Source of the DNA: Lacicoccus qingdaonensis
GTDB taxonomy: Bacteria; Bacillota; Bacilli; Staphylococcales; Salinicoccaceae
Direction of reading: 5' to 3'
Length of the DNA stretch: 64,000 nt
Assembly (NCBI RefSeq): GCF_900101075.1
Contig: NZ_FNFY01000002.1
Span: forward strand, 1 to 64,000
Within the stretch, counting starts at the first letter, position 1, and each line of letters begins with the position of its first letter. A model generated the notes under the pieces. The model had not been told where the DNA came from. It searched no databases and worked only from the letters and a program-made list of their open reading frames with translations. The translations under genes were made by a program, and so were the position numbers. Shown here in pieces: positions 8,295 to 17,735 of this stretch.

Positions 8295-9506
8295 TTAATT
8301 GCTCTGAACTTCTTTTCTCCAGACAAATGTCATAAATATAGTGAGTGCGGAGACACTGCATATAATCGTAACGAGAGCGAGCGGCCATGCGATTTGCTCG
8401 CCGCCGAGTCCGACAAGCGGTGACACGATCGCCCCGCCGATAAATGGCAGCAGTCCTAAAAATGCCGAAGCACTTCCTGCCGACTTCTTCTGATTTTTAA
8501 GTCCCAGTGAAAATGCGGTCGGCGAGACGAATCCAACGCTTGAAACGACCAGGAACAGCGCGATGATGATTACCGGCAGTGGTAAGTCCGCCATCACCAC
8601 AACAATCAGCAGCAGACTGCCTGTCAGTGACTGCATGACACCGAACATCATAATTTTCACTTCATCCACTTTAGCCGCAATTCTCCCCGAAATCTGCGCA
8701 GCGATGATGATTCCAAGACCATTCAGTGCGAATATCAGTGAAAACTGCTGAGGGGTCACTTCATAAATGTTTTGAAGAATGAATGGAGAGCCCGCGATGT
8801 AGGCAAACATGCTCGACATGATCAGACTCTGAGTAAATGAAATGCCGAGGAATACTTTATCTTTCAGAAGCTCCCCGAATGTTTTCACAACCGCAAAAAT
8901 CGAACCCTCCGACCTGGCCAGAGGCGGGTGTGTCTCATTGTAGAAGAATGTCACCGATAACAGCAGCAGAATGCCGATCACTGCGATAATATAAAACACA
9001 ATCGGCCATGAACCAAAATTGAGTACAAAGCCGCCGGAAATCGGTGCCAGTATCGGTGCCGCCCCGCTCACCAGAGCGAGCAGCGCAAATGCTTTCGTCA
9101 GTTCATTGCCGGAATAAATATCACGTGCCGCCGCGCGTGCGATGACAATGCCCGCTGCACCAGTGAACCCTTGGATGAAACGGAGTAAAATAAAGATTCC
9201 GATGCTCGTTGTGAACGCCAATGACAGTGACGCCACTGCATAGATGGCCAGGCTGAACATTAACGGTTTCTTCCTGCCCCTGATATCACTCAATGGCCCG
9301 AACATCAGCTGACCCGTCGCGAGCCCGATCAGACATGTCGTCAAACTCATCTGTACAAGTGATGCGGTTGTACTTAAGTCATCAGCCACAACCGGGAGTG
9401 CCGGCAGATACATATCCATCGAAATCGGACCGATTGCGGTCAGTGCCCCGAGAAGAATGACTATCCAATATTTATCAACACTTTTATTATTAATATATGT
9501 ATTCAT
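8295..9506 (-). CDS. MFS drug-resistance transporter, Bcr/CflA type
   Basis: A 403-aa, 12-helix major facilitator proton antiporter. Motif A is GPLSDIRGRKKPLMFS (about residues 71-86), DMYLPALPVVADDL near the N-terminus is typical of the Bcr/CflA branch, and motif C-like GAAPILAPISGGF is near residue 160. Members export bicyclomycin, sulfonamides or other drugs; the substrate is not predictable here. AAAGG 8 bases upstream supports the start. It is transcribed alone, with its own terminator. Confidence 0.88.
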   Translation of the reverse strand: MNTYINNKSVDKYWIVILLGALTAIGPISMDMYLPALPVVADDLSTTASLVQMSLTTCLIGLATGQLMFGPLSDIRGRKKPLMFSLAIYAVASLSLAFTTSIGIFILLRFIQGFTGAAGIVIARAAARDIYSGNELTKAFALLALVSGAAPILAPISGGFVLNFGSWPIVFYIIAVIGILLLLSVTFFYNETHPPLARSEGSIFAVVKTFGELLKDKVFLGISFTQSLIMSSMFAYIAGSPFILQNIYEVTPQQFSLIFALNGLGIIIAAQISGRIAAKVDEVKIMMFGVMQSLTGSLLLIVVVMADLPLPVIIIALFLVVSSVGFVSPTAFSLGLKNQKKSAGSASAFLGLLPFIGGAIVSPLVGLGGEQIAWPLALVTIICSVSALTIFMTFVWRKEVQSN

Positions 9507-9647
9507 GACAGCAGCCTTTTCTTAAAAATTTTATAAATAAAAGTATATCACGCACCTGTAAGACTTACTATACTTCCTACCCGACAATGATTAGAACCAC
9601 CGATAAAAGGTAATTGATAAGCAATATGAATAAAGGGATGATAAATT

Positions 9648-10157
9648 ATGAAAGATGCCAAAGCTACAGAAATCATACAGCTGAACATCGAAGACGACGG
9701 CAGAATACCGAACCACTGGAAGCTGCCGCTTCTGATCTATAAAAACGTATTGGACGAAGATGATGATGCGGTAGCGATACTGAACTCTAACAACTGGTCC
9801 GGTGAATGGCTCGGCTCAGTCCATCCGTACCATCACTACCACAGCAACACCCACGAAGTGCTCGCAGCAGACAGCGGCACAGCCACAATCCAGCTCGGCG
9901 GTGAACTTGGAGAAACCGTCAACGTGGAAAAAGGAGATGTCATCATTCTTCCTGCCGGCTACGGCCATAAGATGATTGAATCGAGCGATGACTACCAGAA
10001 CTACGGCGCCTACCCGAACGGCAGGAGCTTTGACATGTGTTACGGAAAAGAAGATGAAAGACCTGAAAAACTTGAAAATATCAAACATGTTCCCATGCCT
10101 GAGGCCGACCCCATTTTCGGCACATCCGGCCCGCTCTTCAATTACTGGGAAGATTAA
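9648..10157 (+). CDS. cupin domain protein
   Basis: A 169-aa single-domain cupin. Motif 1 is HYHSNTHEVLAADSG (about residues 62-77), with the HxH and Glu metal ligands; motif 2 is GDVIILPAGYGHKM with the last His ligand. The fold binds a metal such as Fe or Mn; the enzymatic or binding role is not determinable. It is monocistronic, between the divergently oriented MFS gene and the convergent NmrA-like gene. AAGGGATG upstream of the ATG is an acceptable ribosome site. Confidence 0.85.
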   Translation: MKDAKATEIIQLNIEDDGRIPNHWKLPLLIYKNVLDEDDDAVAILNSNNWSGEWLGSVHPYHHYHSNTHEVLAADSGTATIQLGGELGETVNVEKGDVIILPAGYGHKMIESSDDYQNYGAYPNGRSFDMCYGKEDERPEKLENIKHVPMPEADPIFGTSGPLFNYWED

Positions 10158-10168
10158 TTCACAGAAAA

Positions 10169-10197
10169 AGCCTGTACTTCACTCAAAAGTACAGGCT
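10169..10197. terminator. intrinsic terminator between convergent genes
   Basis: Perfect 11-base stem AGCCTGTACTT (10169-10179) and AAGTACAGGCT (10187-10197), T-rich to the right. Confidence 0.85.
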
Positions 10198-10207
10198 CTT
10201 CTTATCT

Positions 10208-10852
10208 CTAATAAAAATCCGGTTTGACCATCTCTTCGGACCCCGGTTCAAAGACACCCGGGCTTTCCCGGCTGAACTTCGAAGGGTCCTGGATGATATC
10301 CATGACCATTCTTGCCACCGCGTTCCGTGTCACTTGAGCGCCGACGAACGGCTCGCCTTTGTCCGTCGTGCTGTACGACTCTTTTTCAGCGTCATCATAC
10401 AGCCATGTCAGCCTGAGCAAAGTGTAGTCCAGACCGGAATCCTCTACTGACTGTGCATTTTCCTTATGCACCTGCATGACGGGCAGATTCCCGATGATGT
10501 TGTCATTCCAGCGCCCGAATTCCCCGGCAACATCATCGTAAATATCGAGTACCGAGGCCGCCACCAGCCGACTCACTTCTGTCTCTTCCATCACTTCAAT
10601 AATATTTTCGATTCCGTTTGTGTCTGCCATCTCATTCAAATAAACGACGTCCGCCCCGGAAATGGCCCGCTTCAGGACATCACGGTCTTTAAAATCACCA
10701 TCAATCACCGTTTCCTTGTCAGCATCGGCAGCTTCCAGCCGTCCGCTCGCATTTCTGGCAAACAGTACAATGTCATGATCTGTTTCATTTCTCAGATTAT
10801 CGGTCAGCATTCTGCTGATCCGTCCGGCTGCGCCTAAAATTGCCACTTTCAT
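10208..10852 (-). CDS. NAD(P)-binding atypical SDR, NmrA-like
   Basis: A 214-aa Rossmann protein. The N-terminal glycine motif MKVAILGAAGRISRML binds NAD(P); GDFKDRDVLKRAISGADVV and LDYTLLRLTWLYDD are typical of the NmrA-like/atypical SDR group (YwnB-like proteins). Such proteins are redox sensors or isomerases/reductases without the standard YxxxK triad, which I also do not see here. GGAGG 8 bases before the ATG fixes the start. It stands alone, convergent with the cupin gene. Confidence 0.85.
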   Translation of the reverse strand: MKVAILGAAGRISRMLTDNLRNETDHDIVLFARNASGRLEAADADKETVIDGDFKDRDVLKRAISGADVVYLNEMADTNGIENIIEVMEETEVSRLVAASVLDIYDDVAGEFGRWNDNIIGNLPVMQVHKENAQSVEDSGLDYTLLRLTWLYDDAEKESYSTTDKGEPFVGAQVTRNAVARMVMDIIQDPSKFSRESPGVFEPGSEEMVKPDFY

Positions 10853-10983
10853 AATACAACCTCCGAATATAGTTTCTACATTATATGTTACTAGTCAGAA
10901 CGCATATTCAAAAGTCATTTGTTCGCTATAAGCGTACTGGTTTTATTTTTAAAACTACTTTTATCAATACTGTTTAAAAAGTA

Positions 10984-11012
10984 TTTACAATTATTAGAAT
11001 ATTCGTTATGAT
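10984..11012 (+). promoter_or_regulatory. promoter of the cstA operon
   Basis: TTTACA (10984-10989), 17-base spacer, TATGAT (11007-11012); a good SigA-type promoter about 30 bases before cstA. Confidence 0.6.
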
Positions 11013-11043
11013 TATCCCCATATCATCTTAGAGGGGGAATTTT

Positions 11044-12786
11044 ATGAACGCAATATTAGTAGCGATTGCCGGTATCGCAGTTTTTGCGCTCGGCTACCGT
11101 TATTATTCAAAATTTGTAGCCGAGCGGATATTCAGGCTGGATCCGAATTATGTCACACCGGCACACAAGTATAATGACGGTGTCGATTTCGTCCCGACGA
11201 ATAAGTTTGTACTCTGGGGCCACCACTTTTCTTCAGTCGCCGGTGCAGCACCTATTTTGGGTCCTGCCATCGCAGTCTACTGGGGCTGGGGTCCTGCATT
11301 TTTATGGGTCATCCTTGGAACGGTGCTTGCTGCGGGGGTGCATGACTTCGGTACACTGGCGTTGTCCGTCCGTAACAAAGGACAGTCCATCGGTACCATC
11401 GCGGAGAAATTTATCGGTAAACGCGGAAAGATTCTATTCTTATTTATCATACTTACATTACTTTTAATGGTGAACGCAGTATTTGCATGGGTGATCGCCA
11501 ACTTGTTCATTTCCTACCCTGCAAGTGTCATTCCGGTATTCATCCAGATTCCGCTTGCGATATTGATCGGGTATTCAGCATACAAACGTAACATGAAAAT
11601 GCTGATCCCTTCATTGATTGCACTCGCGATCATGTACGGTGCTGCGATTCTGGCAGCAGAAGTGCCGGTGCTCCAGATCGACCTCGTTCAGTACATGGGC
11701 GGTGAAGACGGTGCCGGAATATTTGGTCTCGGTGCCGTATCCAGTGCTTTCTTCATCTGGATCATGATACTTCTGATCTATGTGTATTTCGCATCGACGC
11801 TGCCGGTCTGGAAACTGCTTCAGCCGAGGGACTTCATCAACTCCCACCAGCTGTCGGTCGGACTGCTCATACTGTATGCCGGTCTGTTATTCACGAATCC
11901 TGAGATTACGGCACCGATTACGAATCCTGATGCCGACGTCTCCTGGCTGCCGCTGTTATTCATCACCATCGCATGTGGTGCAATTTCAGGATTCCACGGT
12001 CTAGTATCGTCAGGAACATCATCAAAACAGCTGGATAAGGAAACGGATGCACGCTTCGTCGGTTACTTCGGTGCCGTCGGGGAAGGTATTCTTGCCCTGA
12101 TCTCCATAATTGCGGTGGTGACACTGTTCAACAGCACGGCAGATTTCAATGCCGCCTACGGCAGCTTTGCCGATGCCAGTGCCGGCGGATTGAACAACTT
12201 CGTCGAAGGTGCGGCACTCCTTGCGGGCGGTCTCGGCATTGCACCGCATATCGCAACGACGATCGTCGCAATCATCGTGGTCAGTTTCGCAGCAACTTCA
12301 CTCGATACATCAGTGCGTCTGATGCGCTACATCGTTTCAGAAATCGGTGTGGAATATAACATCAACGCCCTGACGAACAAACATGTTGCAACAACAATCA
12401 CAGTCGGTGCGTCCGCAGCACTCGTACTGCTGCCTGAAGGGCCGCAGGGCTTCGGTTCCGGAGGATATCTGATCTGGCCGCTGTTCGGTACATCCAACCA
12501 GCTGCTTGCCGGCATCAGTCTGCTTCTGATTTCCATATGGCTGAAAAAGCGAGGCATCAATTACGCTGTGACCCTGATACCGATGATTTTCCTGATGTTC
12601 ATGACATTGTATGCCATGTTCACACAGGTTTTCCTGGAGTGGTCATGGTTCGGCAATGACTCGAACACTCTGCTGTTCGTACTCGGATCGATCATCTTCG
12701 TCTTTGCGGTGTGGATTATTGTCACCGCCATTCAGGCACTCAGCGGCAAGTTTGATGATGAACTTAAAAAGCATGATGAACAGTAA
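11044..12786 (+). CDS. cstA: CstA family peptide/pyruvate transporter
   Basis: Carbon starvation protein A homologue, 580 aa, with about 16 membrane segments. The family signatures are clear: YSKFVAERIFRLDP near residue 22, GHHFSSVAGAAPILGPAIA near 60, GFHGLVSSGTSSKQL near 320, and SFAATSLDTSVRLMRYI near 415. CstA proteins import peptides or pyruvate during nutrient limitation. AGAGGGGGA before the ATG fixes the start. It is first in an operon with the CC-tailed small protein (20 bases downstream) and an ArsA-like ATPase. Confidence 0.95.
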   Translation: MNAILVAIAGIAVFALGYRYYSKFVAERIFRLDPNYVTPAHKYNDGVDFVPTNKFVLWGHHFSSVAGAAPILGPAIAVYWGWGPAFLWVILGTVLAAGVHDFGTLALSVRNKGQSIGTIAEKFIGKRGKILFLFIILTLLLMVNAVFAWVIANLFISYPASVIPVFIQIPLAILIGYSAYKRNMKMLIPSLIALAIMYGAAILAAEVPVLQIDLVQYMGGEDGAGIFGLGAVSSAFFIWIMILLIYVYFASTLPVWKLLQPRDFINSHQLSVGLLILYAGLLFTNPEITAPITNPDADVSWLPLLFITIACGAISGFHGLVSSGTSSKQLDKETDARFVGYFGAVGEGILALISIIAVVTLFNSTADFNAAYGSFADASAGGLNNFVEGAALLAGGLGIAPHIATTIVAIIVVSFAATSLDTSVRLMRYIVSEIGVEYNINALTNKHVATTITVGASAALVLLPEGPQGFGSGGYLIWPLFGTSNQLLAGISLLLISIWLKKRGINYAVTLIPMIFLMFMTLYAMFTQVFLEWSWFGNDSNTLLFVLGSIIFVFAVWIIVTAIQALSGKFDDELKKHDEQ

Positions 12787-12806
12787 TATACAGGATGGTG
12801 ATATGA

Positions 12807-13064
12807 ATGTTGGAAAGTGTAAAAAAGCTGATCCGCTATTATGAAGAAGTGCTGGAAATGCCGCACAGGACGGAGGTGGCGAGGGAGCTTCGGGATGAGG
12901 ATGACCTCTTCCTGCTGCTCCTCTACTCCGAAATGATCGGCATACCGAATCCGGTCTACTATTATACGCTTGAACTATATCCGCATATCATCGAAGATTT
13001 CCATGACTGGCATCTCCGGATGGGCATGGAAAAATCACCACTGACAGGCATACGCTGCTGTTAA
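12807..13064 (+). CDS. small CC-terminal protein (cory-CC-star type)
   Basis: An 85-aa cytoplasmic protein ending in GIRCC-stop. The family, as I recall it, is annotated cory-CC-star for its terminal Cys-Cys and is found beside CstA-type transporters and ArsA-like ATPases, which matches this locus exactly. The body is acidic and aromatic-rich (PNPVYYYTLELYPHIIEDFH). The terminal cysteines could bind a metal or form a thiol handoff with the next gene's ATPase; that is inference. GGTG 7 bases before ATG 12807. Function unknown. Confidence 0.75.
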   Translation: MLESVKKLIRYYEEVLEMPHRTEVARELRDEDDLFLLLLYSEMIGIPNPVYYYTLELYPHIIEDFHDWHLRMGMEKSPLTGIRCC

Positions 13065-13087
13065 CATAATAAAAGGAGCATATTCAC

Positions 13088-14017
13088 ATGGCAGAACACT
13101 TAAATAAAATACTGTTCATCGGCGGTAAAGGCGGTGTCGGCAAATCGACTTCCGCGGCTGCCGTCGCATGGAAGCTTGCCAAAGAGAACAAAAAGACGCT
13201 TCTCATCTCAACGGACCCTGCGCATAATCTGGGGGACATTTTCTCTCAGAAGATCGGCGGGGAAACACAGAAAATAACAGATAATCTGTATGCTTTGGAG
13301 ATCGATCCTGAAACTGAAACGACGAAGTATATCAATTCTGTAAAAGAAAACGTCAAAGGCACGGTCCAGTCCAGTATGATCGATGAAGTGAACCGTCAGC
13401 TGGATACCGCGAAAGCTTCACCCGGCGCTGATGAATCGGCACTGTTCGATAAGCTGATTTCCATCATTATCGAAGAAGAGCCGGCATACGACCACCTCGT
13501 TTTCGACACGGCACCGACCGGCCACACCATCCGGCTCCTGACACTGCCTGAACTGATGGGTGTATGGATAGAGGGTCTCCTGAAAAAGCGCAGGAAGACC
13601 AACGAGAACTACACACAACTGCTGAATGACGGTGAACCGGTTGAAGACCCGATTTATGAAGTATTGCTTGAGCGTCAGAACCGATTTAAACAAGCACGTG
13701 AAATACTGCTTGAGTCGGATAAGACAGGATTCATCTTTGTACTCAACCCGGAACGGCTGCCGATTCTTGAAACTAAGAAAGCCATCGACCTGCTCGACCA
13801 GTACCATCTTCATGTAAACACCGTCTTTGTCAATAAAGTCCTGCCGGCTGAAGTGGACGGTTCTTTCCTCGCACAACGGCGCCGGCATGAGAAACAGTAT
13901 TTGCAAGATATAGAAGAGACATTTCCGAATCAGCGGAAAATCCATATCCCGCTTCTGCCGCACGACATTACGACTTTGGAAGAACTGGATGCGTTCAGCG
14001 GGCACTATCAGTTGTAA
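13088..14017 (+). CDS. ArsA/GET3 family ATPase
   Basis: A 309-aa single-unit deviant Walker-A ATPase. P-loop GGKGGVGKSTSAAAV at residues 12-26, switch I STDPAHNLGD near 41, switch II DTAPTGHTIRLL near 140. In arsenite pumps ArsA energises ArsB, and in eukaryotes Get3 inserts tail-anchored proteins; single-copy bacterial relatives have other, mostly unknown clients. No arsenic genes are nearby. The position 23 bases after the CC-tailed gene and in the cstA operon suggests that it serves CstA assembly or the small protein. AAAGGAG supports the start. Confidence 0.88.
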   Translation: MAEHLNKILFIGGKGGVGKSTSAAAVAWKLAKENKKTLLISTDPAHNLGDIFSQKIGGETQKITDNLYALEIDPETETTKYINSVKENVKGTVQSSMIDEVNRQLDTAKASPGADESALFDKLISIIIEEEPAYDHLVFDTAPTGHTIRLLTLPELMGVWIEGLLKKRRKTNENYTQLLNDGEPVEDPIYEVLLERQNRFKQAREILLESDKTGFIFVLNPERLPILETKKAIDLLDQYHLHVNTVFVNKVLPAEVDGSFLAQRRRHEKQYLQDIEETFPNQRKIHIPLLPHDITTLEELDAFSGHYQL

Positions 14018-14027
14018 AGACATATTA

Positions 14028-14070
14028 AAACAGCGGATTCCTTCATAATAAGAGGGATCCGCTGTTTTTT
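14028..14070. terminator. terminator between ArsA-like gene and NERD helicase
   Basis: AAACAGCGGATTCC (14029-14042) pairs with GGATCCGCTGTTT (14055-14067), followed by T6. The convergent helicase gene's stop codon lies in the T tail. Confidence 0.85.
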
Positions 14071-15913
14071 ATTTCTTATGCTTCAACCCTTCAAAAAATT
14101 CATCATAATCACTGTTACCCGCATCGTTTATGATAATCATGTTGTTGTTTGCTCTTGACAGGCCGGTGTAGACGAGGCGGTGTCTGACTGTGTCAGTGAC
14201 ACCTTCTGCCCACTTATCAGTCAATACCAGAATGACATTTCTAGTCTCCCAGCCTTTAAAACTGTGTATCGTAGAGAATTTGACAGGTCCACTGTTTCTG
14301 TAAAACCGCATTTTTGCTGCACGTTTGCCTACCTCACCTGTACTGCTTTCCACACCGACATCGGCCTTCGGTCTGAAAGTCGTCGCATTTTCTCTGAACG
14401 CTTTATGCTTGGAACTGTTCAGCCTTAGCTGCACTTCCACATCTGAAATGAGTGATTCGCTGTTTGACAGTACACATATATCATTGACGGACTCCCCCTG
14501 CTCAGTTAAAAACTTTACGTATGAAGCCACTTTCTCACAAACGTTATCCAAAGAAAAGTCATCAATCGCCGTATATTTCATGCGGCCGGGTTCGGATAAC
14601 TCAAGTTCCGGCTGCTCTATGTAATCTTCATCGAAGAAATGTTTTGAAAATCTGTTGAGAAGTTTATTGATGCCCTGGTTTTTATTTCTGAAATCCTTGT
14701 TCAGTACGTTCCATCTGCCCCTGACCGGTGTAATCGGCAGATTTTTTGAGTGATTGGTGTCATCTTCTTCCATCCCGGTTTCACGATCGTAAATATTTTG
14801 GTTCTCATCCGCAAAAATAACGAATTCACTGTTATCATATTTCAAATAATCTTTCTTCAGACTGTTGAACCACTCTTTTTCAAAATCCTGTCCTTCATCG
14901 ATGAAAATAGCGCCATATCTTCGGTCTTCCTTCGGATTGCCCTGATTGTATGTACCCTCTGAATTTCCACTCCAATGATATAACGAATGATAATTGAAAA
15001 TATCCACGCCTTCTGCAGTCAGATTGCCCCTTCCCCGGACTGCCAGTTCGGACCTGACCTTATCATGCAGATAATTCGTCATCGTGATATTATAACAGGC
15101 GACCAGCACCGGTTCTTCCAAACGGATGACCGCATCAGCAACCCTTTTGGCAAGCAGCGTCGTTTTCGCGGAACCCGCCTTTCCTCTGATTTTTTGCTGC
15201 TGCTGGCGGCTTTTTGCGAGGGACGCATATTTAGTAGTTTGAAAATCAGGCTGTGCAAGATTCCTGCCATTCTCACCCGGATTAATCAGTGCTCTTAAGT
15301 CGGCTGTATCACACTCGTCTAACTGGTAACTTTTATACCTGGTCTCTTCAAACAGCATGTCCAATTTTTCCGACTTCGCCTTGAAGTCGGAAGACAGTAA
15401 AATTGTCGAATACCTGAATTGATGATATTCATTCGTATGTGCTTCAAATTCTCTTAAATGATTTTCTTTGAAGTTCTTGAAATAAGCGGCAGTTTTTACA
15501 ATTCTGTTTAATTTGATTTTATTGTTGTCCTCCGCAGCTTCACTGAGATTACTGTTTGCGTAATCCATCAGATTAAATTTATAATCTTCCAGAATTTTAA
15601 ATGGCGAAGTAATATTTGCATTCCCACGATTTTTTACTTTCCAATAATCTTTTTTGTCATTGAAACTGATATAATACGCTTCAAAACTATAATCCTTCAC
15701 TTCTATGATCCATACGCTCCTGTTCGGTTCGAGCACCATGATGTCCGGTTTACTGAAAAACAAGTTGGGCTGGGTATAAATTTCAAAATCACGTTCAGGA
15801 TGACTCTCTTTCAAATAAACTTCAAGATGCTTCAGACATTCCTTCTCACCCGCGGTCAGAGGCACGCGGAAATTTTCGATTTCTTCGAATGAAGGTATAA
15901 TTTTTATCGTCAT
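14069..15913 (-). CDS. NERD-domain nuclease / SF1 helicase
   Basis: A 614-aa protein with an N-terminal NERD nuclease domain (about 15-110): the PD-(D/E)xK residues are visible as KPDIMVLEPN and WIIEVKDY. A UvrD-like SF1 helicase follows: Walker A RGKAGSAKTTLLAK near 240, Walker B FIDEGQDFEKEW near 335, motif III DENQNIYDR, motif V/VI TIHSFKGWE and YTGLSRANNN at the end. Nuclease-helicase fusions of this plan act in DNA repair or as single-gene anti-phage defence (for example Nhi of staphylococci); which applies is unknown. It is monocistronic and A+T-rich compared with neighbours, consistent with acquisition. Confidence 0.85.
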   Translation of the reverse strand: MTIKIIPSFEEIENFRVPLTAGEKECLKHLEVYLKESHPERDFEIYTQPNLFFSKPDIMVLEPNRSVWIIEVKDYSFEAYYISFNDKKDYWKVKNRGNANITSPFKILEDYKFNLMDYANSNLSEAAEDNNKIKLNRIVKTAAYFKNFKENHLREFEAHTNEYHQFRYSTILLSSDFKAKSEKLDMLFEETRYKSYQLDECDTADLRALINPGENGRNLAQPDFQTTKYASLAKSRQQQQKIRGKAGSAKTTLLAKRVADAVIRLEEPVLVACYNITMTNYLHDKVRSELAVRGRGNLTAEGVDIFNYHSLYHWSGNSEGTYNQGNPKEDRRYGAIFIDEGQDFEKEWFNSLKKDYLKYDNSEFVIFADENQNIYDRETGMEEDDTNHSKNLPITPVRGRWNVLNKDFRNKNQGINKLLNRFSKHFFDEDYIEQPELELSEPGRMKYTAIDDFSLDNVCEKVASYVKFLTEQGESVNDICVLSNSESLISDVEVQLRLNSSKHKAFRENATTFRPKADVGVESSTGEVGKRAAKMRFYRNSGPVKFSTIHSFKGWETRNVILVLTDKWAEGVTDTVRHRLVYTGLSRANNNMIIINDAGNSDYDEFFEGLKHKK

Positions 15914-16017
15914 GTTGTTTCACTCCATTAAGTTTTAAGATTATTGAAAATTTTGATCTTTAAATATAGATTAGCATATCTTTATAAAGTTAGTATGAAT
16001 TTTTTATAAAATAAAAG

Positions 16018-16050
16018 AACTCCCCGCCGCAAGCCCGGCAAAAGAGTTCC
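16018..16050 (-). terminator. terminator of the acyltransferase-esterase operon
   Basis: Outer stem GAACTC (16018-16023) with GAGTTC (16044-16049) and inner GCCG/CGGC pairing; on the minus strand it is followed by TTTTATTTT. Confidence 0.75.
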
Positions 16051-16075
16051 CGTTGCAAACCTTATCCTGTGTCCA

Positions 16076-17044
16076 CTACTCCAGAGTCTCCAATATTTCC
16101 TTAATCTGCCTTCTCGCTTTCGCACCTTCCAGTATCGGATACTGCGGAAATACATGGTTCATCATCGGGTATTCGTAATACTCGTTTTCCACGCCGGCTG
16201 CGTCCAGCATGCCGGCAAACTTCCGCGTATCCGGCAGACAGATTTCCCGTTCGCCGACGAACATGTAAAATTTCGGCAGTCCCGTCAGTTCACCGTGAAT
16301 CGGCGACACTTTATAGTAATCGAGTGCAGAATTTCCTGCCCATATGCGGCCGATGATTTTTAAATTATCGGGCTTAAGCATCGGGTCCATCTTTGCATAT
16401 TTCTCCATTTCCGGATGACTCAGACTGACATCGAGCCACGGAGAAATGACGATAAGCCCTTTCGGTTTAGGCAGATCGGTCGTCGCAAGCCACTGTGAAA
16501 AGCCGATCGCAAGCCCACCGCCGGCAGAATCCCCGACGATGACCATCTCTTCATCATTCTCCGCCATGAGATTTCTGTATAACTGCTCCACAGCATCATA
16601 CGCCTTATCATAGGAGAATTCCGGTGTTTTCGGGTAGATCGGCACGATGAATTCCTGTCCGGTATCCTGGACCATCTTATCTATGAACAGCCAGTGGAAC
16701 GGGGAAGGCTGATGGATATATCCGCCGCCGTGCAGATACAGGACGCGTCTTCTGCTTTCTTTATCCCCTGGAATGATCCGGTACACTTTCATCTCTGCAT
16801 CATAATAATGTTCAACTTCAGACCGCATGAGATTTTCACGTATTTTATGCTCTTTACGGTTCTCCTTGAAATTTCTCGCAAGCATTTTAGAATCCACTTC
16901 TTCAAGGTCGAAGTTGACAATTCTGATCAAGTCTTCAACAATCTTGCTGCCGATACTCCGTTTTTCCACAAATCTGGCACGTCCCGCATAGACAAGTGCA
17001 CCGGCACCGGCCAAAAGCAGAGAAGTTTTAACTGCATGTTTCAT
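16076..17044 (-). CDS. alpha/beta hydrolase, HSL-like esterase
   Basis: A 322-aa hydrolase of the hormone-sensitive-lipase group. The oxyanion motif YLHGGGYIHQ and nucleophile GDSAGGGLAIGF (Ser) are clear, with NHVFPQYP supplying the catalytic His; the acid residue is probably in VGEREICLPD. An N-terminal hydrophobic stretch (about residues 7-22, SLLLAGAGALVYAG) suggests membrane attachment. I choose ATG 17044 because AAAGGA sits 8 bases upstream; the ATG at 17068 has no ribosome site. It is last in an operon after the acyltransferase-like and DUF6320 genes. Likely acts on a lipid or acyl ester made by that operon (inference). Confidence 0.85.
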   Translation of the reverse strand: MKHAVKTSLLLAGAGALVYAGRARFVEKRSIGSKIVEDLIRIVNFDLEEVDSKMLARNFKENRKEHKIRENLMRSEVEHYYDAEMKVYRIIPGDKESRRRVLYLHGGGYIHQPSPFHWLFIDKMVQDTGQEFIVPIYPKTPEFSYDKAYDAVEQLYRNLMAENDEEMVIVGDSAGGGLAIGFSQWLATTDLPKPKGLIVISPWLDVSLSHPEMEKYAKMDPMLKPDNLKIIGRIWAGNSALDYYKVSPIHGELTGLPKFYMFVGEREICLPDTRKFAGMLDAAGVENEYYEYPMMNHVFPQYPILEGAKARRQIKEILETLE

Positions 17045-17069
17045 CCAATCATTCCTTTCAATCCCCATA

Positions 17070-17735
17070 TTATAAATGGAACCGTCTGCCGAGCTGTGTC
17101 ATAAACGTCTGTTTGGCAAATACGACAAGCAGCGCAAATATCGTCACGGCGAATGACCCTGCCGTCACACTCGGCCAGAGCACGGTCGCCACTCCGGTAA
17201 TATAAAATATGAGCGGTACAAAACCCATCAGAAGCATCATCATAAGAAAGCTGAAATACCCCGTCCAGTTCAGACGCACCCGGAGGATGCTGATGGACAG
17301 AACGAGTATGCCTGCGATAATCAGAAACGGCACGACATAATCGACCGACCACTGGAGATTGCCTGACATGAAATCGATGACCAGAAGCAATATGGTCAGA
17401 CTGATGACCTGTGCAGTAATCTTGCCGCCGATATGTGACGCCGACAGTATTGTATGGCTCAGCGACACGAGTACATAAAATACCGCAACAGCGACGTAGA
17501 ACACCCATAAAAACTGGGGGATGACAATCAGGTTGATCGCAAAACAGATCAGTACCGCAAGAGACCCGAGCAGTATCGCAAGCCTTGAAATGCGCGTCCG
17601 TATTTTCTGTTCTTTAATATCATACTCCGGATACCATACCGTCATTTTGGACGCTTCCGCATCGGCCAGTTTCGTGCGGCACAACGGGCATCTGCTCTGA
17701 CTCGTCGTGATATCACAATTCGGGCATTGATTCAT
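17070..17735 (-). CDS. zinc-ribbon membrane protein (DUF6320-like)
   Basis: A 221-aa protein with an N-terminal zinc ribbon (CPNCD at residues 4-8, then CPLCR at 17-21) followed by six to seven hydrophobic helices from residue 50 to 210. The combination matches the DUF6320 family, whose function is not known. The start codon overlaps the preceding acyltransferase stop by 4 bases, implying translational coupling, and the esterase follows directly. The three genes probably form one pathway at the membrane. Confidence 0.78.
   Translation of the reverse strand: MNQCPNCDITTSQSRCPLCRTKLADAEASKMTVWYPEYDIKEQKIRTRISRLAILLGSLAVLICFAINLIVIPQFLWVFYVAVAVFYVLVSLSHTILSASHIGGKITAQVISLTILLLVIDFMSGNLQWSVDYVVPFLIIAGILVLSISILRVRLNWTGYFSFLMMMLLMGFVPLIFYITGVATVLWPSVTAGSFAVTIFALLVVFAKQTFMTQLGRRFHL

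Noticed and set aside
13088-14017. Arsenite efflux ATPase ArsA
   Set aside because: No arsB, arsR or arsD nearby and a single-unit form; the cstA operon context favours another role.
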